64,000 nt of DNA from Lachnospiraceae bacterium. Its GTDB lineage: Bacteria; Bacillota; Clostridia; Lachnospirales; Lachnospiraceae. Within the stretch, counting starts at the first letter, position 1; each line of letters begins with the position of its first letter. Both the position numbers and the translations under genes were made by a program. This document shows, in pieces, positions 56,041 through 64,000 of the stretch. The DNA lies in assembly GCA_024682835.1 (NCBI GenBank), contig JAIKYU010000059.1, positions 27,897-91,896 on the forward strand. The letters run 5' to 3'. The notes below the pieces were generated by a model, which was not told the DNA's origin, searched no databases, and was given only the letters and a program-made list of their open reading frames with translations.

Positions 56041-59000
56041 TTACAGAAAATACTTTACACCGGATGCAAAAATCTTCATATCCTGCTCGCCGACGATATT
56101 TCTGGCGACACCGTCTCCAATCCGTTCGCTGTGGCACATTTTCCCAAAGCATCTGCCGTCCGGCGACGTGATTCCCTCGATCGCGCAGTACGATCCGTTG
56201 ATATTCCACTCATCGTCCATGGAGAGTACGCCGTCCGGATCGCAATACTGCGTTGCCACCTGTCCGGCAGCAAACAGCTGCGCAATCACATCCCCGGGCG
56301 CGACAAACCGACCCTCTCCGTGAGAGGCCGGGTTGGTGTAGACCCCGCCCAGTTCCGCTTCCGCAAGCCAGGGAGATTTGTTGGAGACCACCTTGAGATA
56401 CGCCATGCGGGAAATATGCCGTCCGATGGTATTGCGCGTCAGCGTCGGTGAGGCCGGCGTCTGTTCCGTCACGATTCTCCCCTCCGGCACGAGTCCCAGC
56501 TTGATCACCGCCTGGAAGCCGTTGCATATCCCCAGCACGAGTCCGTCCCGTTCCTCCAGAAGCTTCTGCATCGCCTCCCTGATCCTGTCATTGCGAAAAG
56601 CCGTAGCAAAAAACTTGGCGCTGCCGTCCGGCTCATCACCCGCAGAGAAGCCCCCCGGGAACATCACGATCTGTGCCTGTGCAATCGCTTCTTCAAAGGC
56701 CTCCACGGATTCCAGTATATCCTGTGCATTGCGGTTCCTGAACACCAGCGTGCGAACCTCTGCACCGGCGCGCCGAAACGCCCGTTCCGTGTCGTACTCA
56801 CAGTTGGTGCCGGGAAACACGGGAATGAAGACCGTGGGTTTCGCCACGCGATGCCGGTTTACATACACCTCTTTGGCGTCATACAGCTTTTCCTCCAGGG
56901 GCGTCCGGTTTTCGTCCGCACGGGTTTTGAATACCGGCTCCAGGGTGCGGGTCCAGGCGGCAAGCGCATCCTCCCCGGAAACCACCGTCGTGCCGTCAAT
57001 CCGAAATGCCGGTTCCTCCGTCACCTCTCCGATCATCGCGCTGCCGCAGCCTGCTTCCTTAAGCAGCGTCTCCGCATCCGATATCATATCATCCGTTATT
57101 TCAATCAGCAGGTCACCGGGGGTAGCAGAGAACAGGGATTCATTAATATCGCTTGTTATTTTATATCCCAGACTGTTTCCGAATGCCATGACACTCAGGG
57201 CCGGCAGAACGCCGTGACGATCCAGTGCGCTGCAGGAAACGATCACTCCACGTCTCATACACCCGATCACTTTTTCGTAGACCTCCAGCACGCGATCGTA
57301 TTCCGGAAGGTCATTCCGGTCCGTCCCGATACGAATCACCGCCAGCCGGTTGCCGGCCTTTTTCAACTCCGGCGTGATGACCTCGCCGGCCTTTGCCATG
57401 TCAACCGCAAAGGATACCAGGGTCGGCGGCACGTGAATCTCATTAAAGGAACCGGACATACTGTCCTTTCCCCCGATGGACGCCATCCCGTAGCGAAGCT
57501 GTGCCTCAAACGCGCCGAGAAGAGCTGTGAGCGGCTCCCCCCAGTTTTCGGAATCGATCATCCGGCGGAAATACTCCTGGAAGGTGAAATGGATTCCCTG
57601 CAGCGCGCCGCCGCTGGCGACAATCCGGGCGATCGACTGCGTCACTGCCCAGACTGCACCGTGGTACGGGCTGAATTCAGACAACGCCGGGTCAAAACCG
57701 TAGGACATAAGCGAAACCGCATCCGTCTCCCCGTGCAGAATCGGGAGCTTGGCGGCCATAGCCTGCGTCGGGGTCTTCTGATACTTCCCGCCAAAGGGCA
57801 TGGTCACGGATGCCGCGCCGATCGACGAATCAAACATCTCGATCAATCCCTTCTGGGATGCAACATTAAGGTCGGCAAGCGCAGCCAGAAGCGCTTCCCC
57901 GGTCTTTCCGGCGCGGAATGCCTCCCGCACCGCCGGATCGGAAATCCCGTGCAACGGATTTTCTTCCCTCCTCGGAAGCTTCACGCGAACCTTCGTCTCC
58001 TGCGGAGCGCCGTTGGTATCAAGAAACGCTCTGGAAATATCGACGATTTTCTTTCCGCGCCAGTTCAGCACCAGACGCGGTTTGTCCGTCACCACCGCCA
58101 CCTCTGTGGCCTCCAGATTTTCCTCTCCCGCGTACGTAAGGAATGTCTCTCTGTCTGCAGGATCGATGACAACCGCCATTCTCTCCTGTGATTCGGAAAT
58201 AGCAAGCTCCGTCCCGTCCAGACCGGCATATTTTTTGGGAACCAGGTCCAGATTGATATCCAGCCCGGGTGCCAGCTCACCGATTGCCACAGACACACCG
58301 CCCGCGCCGAAATCGTTGCATTTCCGGATCAGATGCGCCACTTCGGGCCTTCGGAACAGCCGCTGAAGCTTTCGCTCCGTCGGAGCATTTCCCTTCTGCA
58401 CCTCCGCCCCGCAGGTCGTGATCGATTTGGTGTCGTGCGCCTTGGACGAGCCGGTTGCACCGCCGATTCCGTCACGGCCGGTTCTGCCGCCCAGCAGGAT
58501 GACTATATCGCCGGGCCGTGGGGATTCTCTGCGCACGGCGCTCTTCGGGGCAGCCCCCATGACGGCGCCGATTTCCATTCGCTTCGCCACATAGTTCGGA
58601 TGGTAAATCTCACGGACAAAGCCGGTTGCAAGACCGATCTGATTGCCGTAGGACGAATACCCTGCCGCGGCCCCCCGAACCAGCCGTTTCTGTGAAAGCT
58701 TGCCCGGAAGCGTCTCCGAGGCCGGCCGCGTCGGATCCGCCGCACCGGTCACGCGCATCGCCTGATAGACATATCCTCTTCCGGAAAGCGGATCACGGAT
58801 CGCACCGCCCAGGCATGTCGCCGCTCCGCCGAAGGGTTCGATCTCCGTCGGATGATTATGTGTTTCGTTCTTAAAGAACAGCAGCCATGTCTCGGTGCGG
58901 ACTCCGCCATCCTCGTCCGCAATTTCCACCGGAACCTCGATCGTACAGGCGTTGTTCTCTTCGGATTCCTCCATATCGGTAAGCTTTCCTGCCGCCTTAA

Positions 59001-59861
59001 GCTTCTTCATCCCCATCAGCGCGATGTCCATGAGGCAGACCGGTTTTTTTGCCTTCTTCTCCGGCGTGCGGTACAACTCGTCCCTGGCCTCGAAGTAATG
59101 CTGTAAACTTCCCTCGATAACCTCCCGGTAATCGCCGTCTTCCCAGTCGATTTCCTTCAGTTCCGTCCCGAAGGTCGTGTGCCTGCAGTGATCCGACCAA
59201 TAGGTGTCCAGCACACGGATCTCTGTCATGGTGGGATCCCGGTGCTCCTCATCTCTGAAATGATCGCGGATCCACAGGAAATCCTTCCAGGTCATCGCAA
59301 GCGACAAAGCGTCGTATACCTCCCGCAGCCTGTCCTCGGGCTTCTCACAGAAGCCGTCCAGAACAGCCACATCCGCCGGCTCCTCATACGTCACGGAAAG
59401 TGTCTCGGGCTTCGTCTCATCGGTCACCCGCGAATCCACCGGATTCACCAGATAGTCTTTTATCCGGTCAAATTCGGCATCCGAAATATCACCTGTTATT
59501 ATATAAGTCTCTGCCGTTCGGACGTCCGGTTCCTCGTCCTCCTTAATAAACCGGATACACTGCTCCGCGGAATCCGCGCGCTGGTCAAATTGTCCCGGAA
59601 GCGCCTCCACCGAGAAGATGCGTGCGCCATCCGGCACCTGCACAACCTCCCGATACAGCTCATCCACAGGTGGTTCCGAGAATACCGTGACACAGGCCTG
59701 CCGAAACACCTCATCACCAACACCTTCCACATCATAGCGGATCAGGAGCCGTACCTCCTCCACGCCGGCTATGCCCAGGTAATGCCTCAGATCATGCCGC
59801 ACCTCCCGTGCTGCGCCCGCAAACTCCTTCTTCTTTTCCACATAGATCCGTCTGACGCCCA
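56041..59861 (-). CDS. purL: Phosphoribosylformylglycinamidine synthase, single-chain
   Basis: MGVRRIYVEKKKEF...; RVLDTYWSDHCRHTTF; FKNETHNHPTEIEPFGGAATCLGGAIRDPLSGR; C-terminal GATase MFPGGFSAGDEPDGSAKF...LGICNGFQAVIKLG. Confidence 0.97.
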
Positions 59862-59919
59862 TGCTGCCTCCTCTCTGCTGCCGGAGATCTCTCCGGCCGG
59901 TGATAATCAAGCCACAAAG

Positions 59920-59952
59920 AAAGGTGTCCCGGATCTTCTCCGAAGCACCTTT
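59920..59952 (-). terminator. Probable terminator between the 161-aa gene and purL
   Basis: Gene-sense AAAGGTG-...CGGA...TCCG...-CACCTTT followed by CTTTGTGG; weak U tract. Confidence 0.45.
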
Positions 59953-59970
59953 GCCTCATTCGCTGATCAA

Positions 59971-60456
59971 TTACCCGTGGCCATGACCCTTAGGTTCTTT
60001 GCCCCAGAATTCAATGATTTCCTTCATCTTAGTCAGCGCGCTGAACAAAACGCGGTTTCTCACCCCTTCCGCCCAGACCGCCCCGCGCACGTTGCCCTCC
60101 AGCACATAGCGGGAAAGAATCCCGGCAAGCTCCGCCATTTCCGTGATCTCCGCCCCCTCGATGAAACGAAGCTCATCCGCTGCCGTCCGCAGACGGTTGC
60201 GCGAATAGACGTAGGCATAATTGCGGTCCACCAGAGCGGTTTTCTGAAAATCCTTCACAAAGCCAAGAAGGGTCGAATCATACACGGGAAACGGCATCGT
60301 GTGTTCCATCCGCTCGTTCGTATAAGTGTCCGCGACCGGGGTCGATGCATGAGATTCCAGCCAGGGCAGATAGCGCGCCATTTGCATGACATCAATGCGA
60401 TACCGCCTCACGACCTCTTCCGTGCTGTTTTCCCGAAATCCCCCGCGCGTATCCAC
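59971..60456 (-). CDS. Conserved hypothetical protein (DUF6508-like)
   Basis: GTG start at 60456 after GAGGAGG; RRYRIDVMQMARYLPWLESHA...FPVYDSTLLGFVKDFQKTALVDRNYAYVYSRNRL. The upstream M at 60594 in the ORF track lies beyond a terminator. Confidence 0.7.
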   Translation of the reverse strand: MDTRGGFRENSTEEVVRRYRIDVMQMARYLPWLESHASTPVADTYTNERMEHTMPFPVYDSTLLGFVKDFQKTALVDRNYAYVYSRNRLRTAADELRFIEGAEITEMAELAGILSRYVLEGNVRGAVWAEGVRNRVLFSALTKMKEIIEFWGKEPKGHGHG

Positions 60457-60476
60457 TCTCTGCCTCCTCTTCCCTG

Positions 60477-60507
60477 TAAAAAAGCCTGAAAACAAACCGT
60501 TTTCAAG
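60477..60507 (-). terminator. Rho-independent terminator downstream of the second MBOAT gene
   Basis: Gene-sense GCTTGAAAAC-GGTTT-GTTTTCAGGC-TTTTTT. Confidence 0.85.
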
Positions 60508-60599
60508 CCCCGCCTCGTTGCGAAAACACAGAAAAGCAATCCATACGACCTGCTTCAGAATATAGCAAATTGAGAAAGCAGCGTCAAGAAGCAACCGGG

Positions 60600-62051
60600 C
60601 TAAAACCGGTAATAGATAAAACTCGATGCGTCATATCCCGGTCCCCAGACTCCGCAGACCAGAACCACGAGAATCCCGAGCATCACCACCGGCCAACGAA
60701 TAAATAACGGTCGGTTGGAAATCCAGACAGTCAGATCGCATCCTTCGTGCAAAAGGATCCGGTCTGACGTAAAAACGAGAAGGCATCCCAAAACGATCAT
60801 CCACCATTCCGCCGTGTGGACGCCAAGCGACAGCAGGGTCCCGTCAAACAGCTGCCAGACAGCGGGATGGAGAAAACCGCGAAAGACCGTCAGCGCCTCC
60901 GTAAGCGTCCCTGAACGGAAAAAAATCCATGCAAAGTTCACGAAAAGAAAGGTGCGGATGATCCGCAAACTGCGAATCACCGAACAATATCTTCCGTCCC
61001 TCCCGCAGCAGAACGCCGCCATGCGTTCACGAGCTGTCTTCGTCAGATCTCCAAGCACCATGTACAGCCCATGAAGCAGCCCCCAGATTAAGAAGGTCAG
61101 ATCCGCGCCGTGCCACATGCCGCTCAATGTAAACACGATGAGCAGATTCAGCCGCTTTCTTGCCCGTCCTCTTCGGCTGCCGCCAAGCGGAATATACAGA
61201 TAATCCCTGAACCACGTCGAGAGGGAAATGTGCCAGTGCCGCCAGAAGCTGCCGATGCTCTCGGTCAGATACGGCGCACGGAAATTCTCCATCACCTCTA
61301 TTCCGAGGACCTGTGCCGTGCCCACCGCGATGGAGGAGTAACCCGAAAAATCCAGGTACAGCTGCATCGTGTAAAGAAGAGAAGTCAGAAAGAGCACCGT
61401 TCCTCCGTAGTCTGCCGGCGATAAATAAACCGCATTCACCGCAATGGCGATGCGGTCGGCAAGCACCAGCTTGCAGAAAAACCCCCAGAGCATCCGCACC
61501 ATTCCCCTGCGCACCCGGTCAGCGTCGAAACGGATCGTTTCCTGAAAATCCGTTCTGAACTGCGGAAGAAGGTGTCCGCCCCTCTCAATGGGACCGGACA
61601 GCACAATCGGGAAAAAGCAGACAAAAAGTCCATAGCGGATTGGGTTTTTCTCCGCAGGGATGGTTCCCCGCCGGACATCGATCAGGTAACCGGCTGCCTG
61701 GAACAGATAGAAGGAAATCCCGATGGGCAGAATCGGACTCGTAAGCCTTCCGCCCGTGAGAAAGCCGATGTATTTAAAATAGATCATCATCAGCAGATTG
61801 GCGGCCAGAACGGTCACAAACACCATCCGGCGCGCGGCTGCCCGGTCTGTATACCGTTCCAGAAGCAGACCGCCCGCCCAGGTCGTCGCCATGGACAGGA
61901 GTAGAAAAACCGTATGTGCGGTTCCCTGCGAAATATAGAAAAAGATACTGGCAGCAAACAGCCAGATATATCTCACCTTCGGAGGCAGAAGATAATACAC
62001 CGCCGCCGCAACCGCAAAGAAAATCAGGAACCAAAGTGATATCACCTGCAT
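60600..62051 (-). CDS. MBOAT family O-acyltransferase
   Basis: 483 aa; FFPIVLSGPIERGGHLLPQF, QLYLDFSGYSSIAVGTAQVLGIEVMENFRAPYLTESIGSFWRHWHISLSTWFRDYLYIPLGGSRRG, LSGMWHGADLTFLIWG. Confidence 0.94.
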   Translation of the reverse strand: MQVISLWFLIFFAVAAAVYYLLPPKVRYIWLFAASIFFYISQGTAHTVFLLLSMATTWAGGLLLERYTDRAAARRMVFVTVLAANLLMMIYFKYIGFLTGGRLTSPILPIGISFYLFQAAGYLIDVRRGTIPAEKNPIRYGLFVCFFPIVLSGPIERGGHLLPQFRTDFQETIRFDADRVRRGMVRMLWGFFCKLVLADRIAIAVNAVYLSPADYGGTVLFLTSLLYTMQLYLDFSGYSSIAVGTAQVLGIEVMENFRAPYLTESIGSFWRHWHISLSTWFRDYLYIPLGGSRRGRARKRLNLLIVFTLSGMWHGADLTFLIWGLLHGLYMVLGDLTKTARERMAAFCCGRDGRYCSVIRSLRIIRTFLFVNFAWIFFRSGTLTEALTVFRGFLHPAVWQLFDGTLLSLGVHTAEWWMIVLGCLLVFTSDRILLHEGCDLTVWISNRPLFIRWPVVMLGILVVLVCGVWGPGYDASSFIYYRF

Positions 62052-62152
62052 GGCATTTCTCCGAAACCGGCTTTACACCGAATCATTCCGTAGATCATTA
62101 TACCCCATCATCTATCCGCATGGAAGCCACCAGTTGCGATTCACAGAAGCGC

Positions 62153-62181
62153 TTGCGCAAGGGGTGAATATTTCATATAAT
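62153..62181 (+). promoter_or_regulatory. Sigma-A-type promoter of tRNA-Pro
   Basis: TTGCGC (62153-62158), 17 bp, TATAAT (62176-62181). Confidence 0.6.
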
Positions 62182-62215
62182 AAAGTGATATGCAGGGTGC
62201 CCTTGATGCACCTTT

Positions 62216-62290
62216 CGGCGTGTGGCCCAGTTTGGCTAAGGCGCGTGGTTTGGGACCACGAGATCGCAGGTTCGAATCCTGTCACGCCGA
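62216..62290 (+). tRNA. tRNA-Pro (anticodon TGG)
   Basis: CGGCGTG TG GCC...GGC G CGTGG TTTGGGA CCACG AGATC GCAGG TTCGAAT CCTGT CACGCCG A; CCA not encoded. Confidence 0.95.
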
Positions 62291-62333
62291 GGTAACCCAT
62301 AAATAGTCTCTCCACATCCCATACAGGTGCAGC

Positions 62334-64000
62334 ATGACCAATCACGTAATGAAATCCGGCAGTATCCTCTACGAGCATGACAAAGACACCGTTAAAACGC
62401 TGGACATTGTAGCCAAAGGGGTGATCCGCGCCACGAGAGATTACTGCACCATTGACCTGCCAGCCGGCAGCATCATCGGCATCGGAGAAACGCCGAATTC
62501 TCCCTACACCTTCACCTACGAAGCCGGGGAAGAGGATGTCTCTCTCTTTTCCTATCCCTATGAATCCGAGGCTTCCCTGGTCGCCCTGTTCAAGGCCAAC
62601 CCGAAGCTCCTTGGCATGCTGGTGGCAGGATGCATCCGGTTCGCCAAAAACCTGCAAAACGCGACCGTTGACACCATGAGCATGGCCAGAACGGAGTATG
62701 CGGCGGTCAGTGCCGCGCAGGAGGATTATGAAAAGCTGGCCATCTCCGTCGGTGCCAAGGTTCGTGAATTCCGGGATCTCAGCTGGATCTCCGAGCCGTC
62801 CATGCTGGACACCGCGCGTGGATGGCACAGAGACTTTGTGGACGACCTCTTCACCTATGAAGCGAAATTCAAAAAGGATTTCTTCCCGATTCCCAGTATC
62901 GGGCTTGGCATCGGACTGACCATCCACTCGTATGCCCAGGAATCCAAGGCCTTCATCTCCTCCATTTTTGATTATCTGGATTCCCTCCGACGCAATTCAG
63001 AGGAATTCATGACCGAATACAGGAATCTGAAAAACAGGAGCGTTCCCGGCAGCGCAAAGGATTCCGTCGGCGAATCCATGGATGATTCCGTCCACCACTG
63101 CCTGGATGCGATCGCCGCTTTTGCCAGACCCTCCTCCGAGCTGCTCGATCACTTCCGGAAGTCCCTCGACCGCTTCATGCGCCACAAGGATCGCTACGGG
63201 AGCGACGACGATATCCGGAGACTGCGTCGGGAACTGGCCGCTGATTTCTATGAGCTCTATACCTCCTGCTTTATCGCAACGATCGGCCAGACCTGGGAGG
63301 GGATCCCGATCGGCGTGCGCATGTTCCTCCTGTTCGGCTTTGTGGACGAACAGCTTGCCGGTGAAGAGAATACCGCGAAGCTTTCCTCCATCACTGAAAA
63401 CTTCGCGCCTGATTTGCACTGCAGGGTCGTGACCATTGTCGAATGGCTCATGCTTATTTACCGCGGCAAGGTCATGCCCTCCAAAAACGAATTCGACCTG
63501 GATTACCCCAACTACCTCATCAGCCTGAAGCGAAACGGGGATATCACGGACGCTCAGGCCAACCAGCTGCTTAACAGTGCGGTGGACAAGCTGAAGTTTG
63601 AAATCAAAAACTTTTTCCTGTCCGGCAACCGCCTGACCTTCGGCCGGATCACCACCTTTGTTCCAGTCTTCGACAGGGACAACGTCGCAAAGCCGTTGGA
63701 GATGGCCTATCTCAACAGGAAAAACGTCTCCGAGCAGATCGACCGTCTGCGCGACATCGATTTCAAGGCATTCTGCCGCCAGGGCGTATTTTCCGATCCC
63801 GCCAACGGCATCACCACTTTTTTCACCACGGACGAAGTGCTTCCCTATGTCATCCTGATGCCCAACGTCGGCTCCCGCGCCTCCCTGTGGCAGGAGATTG
63901 ATGCCAAAAAACGCAGCACGCCGGCCCGTATGATCGCCTCCATCTTCCACACAGAGAATGTTGAAGACACCTTTATCCGCCTGGTCGGCGAATTCCGCTG
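62334..64000 (+). CDS. Large protein with N-terminal cyclic-nucleotide-binding-like (cupin) region, truncated by the window edge
   Basis: Open frame from ATG 62334: MTNHVMKSGSILYEHDKDTVKTLDIVAKGVIRATRDYCTIDLPAGSIIGIGETPNSPYTFTYEAGEEDVSLFSYPY..., no stop to 64000; SD-like AGGTG. Not in the ORF track because truncated. Confidence 0.75.
   Translation, partial: MTNHVMKSGSILYEHDKDTVKTLDIVAKGVIRATRDYCTIDLPAGSIIGIGETPNSPYTFTYEAGEEDVSLFSYPYESEASLVALFKANPKLLGMLVAGCIRFAKNLQNATVDTMSMARTEYAAVSAAQEDYEKLAISVGAKVREFRDLSWISEPSMLDTARGWHRDFVDDLFTYEAKFKKDFFPIPSIGLGIGLTIHSYAQESKAFISSIFDYLDSLRRNSEEFMTEYRNLKNRSVPGSAKDSVGESMDDSVHHCLDAIAAFARPSSELLDHFRKSLDRFMRHKDRYGSDDDIRRLRRELAADFYELYTSCFIATIGQTWEGIPIGVRMFLLFGFVDEQLAGEENTAKLSSITENFAPDLHCRVVTIVEWLMLIYRGKVMPSKNEFDLDYPNYLISLKRNGDITDAQANQLLNSAVDKLKFEIKNFFLSGNRLTFGRITTFVPVFDRDNVAKPLEMAYLNRKNVSEQIDRLRDIDFKAFCRQGVFSDPANGITTFFTTDEVLPYVILMPNVGSRASLWQEIDAKKRSTPARMIASIFHTENVEDTFIRLVGEFR

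Noticed and set aside
1-64000. CRISPR array, transposon, prophage or classic defence island
   Set aside because: No regularly spaced identical repeats, cas, integrase, transposase or phage structural genes seen; content is housekeeping.

Overview
This 64 kb window looks like housekeeping chromosome from a moderately GC-rich Clostridia/Lachnospiraceae-type Firmicute. That placement is inferred from protein content, not from a search. Recognisable genes: pyrF (partial), a hybrid histidine kinase/LytTR/receiver cluster, a PurF-like protein, ridA, an MBOAT/SGNH pair, valS, a DinG/Rad3-type helicase, asnA, a ThiT-like gene, addA/addB, a stand-alone AICAR transformylase with an archaeal-type IMP cyclohydrolase (purO), MATE, mntP, typA, an IMPACT/YigZ protein, a class A PBP, a YfbR-like HD protein, proC, a K+ channel, metF, an SCP2-like protein with a histone-H1-like tail, rho, a DUF5722-like protein, putP, argS, queH, carAB, purL, a second MBOAT, two tRNAs, and a large truncated protein at the right edge. 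I saw no CRISPR array, transposase or phage module. The most interesting unexplained signal is a dispersed AT-rich motif, about 5'-(GAT)AAAATAACANNNGATAT(T)-3'. It recurs inside unrelated genes, almost always on the sense strand and in the same reading frame, giving a recurrent [I/K]-[T/S/A]-x-D-I peptide with rare-looking ATA codons. It also occurs between genes, including upstream of purF, ridA, purH, valS and argS. Other notable points: an apparent frameshift at a G6 run in the hybrid kinase, a PurF-like protein lacking the N-terminal catalytic Cys, a tRNA-Thr with a non-canonical T-loop (C55), several candidate leaderless transcripts, and a 58-aa ORF coupled to valS that is missing from the ORF track.
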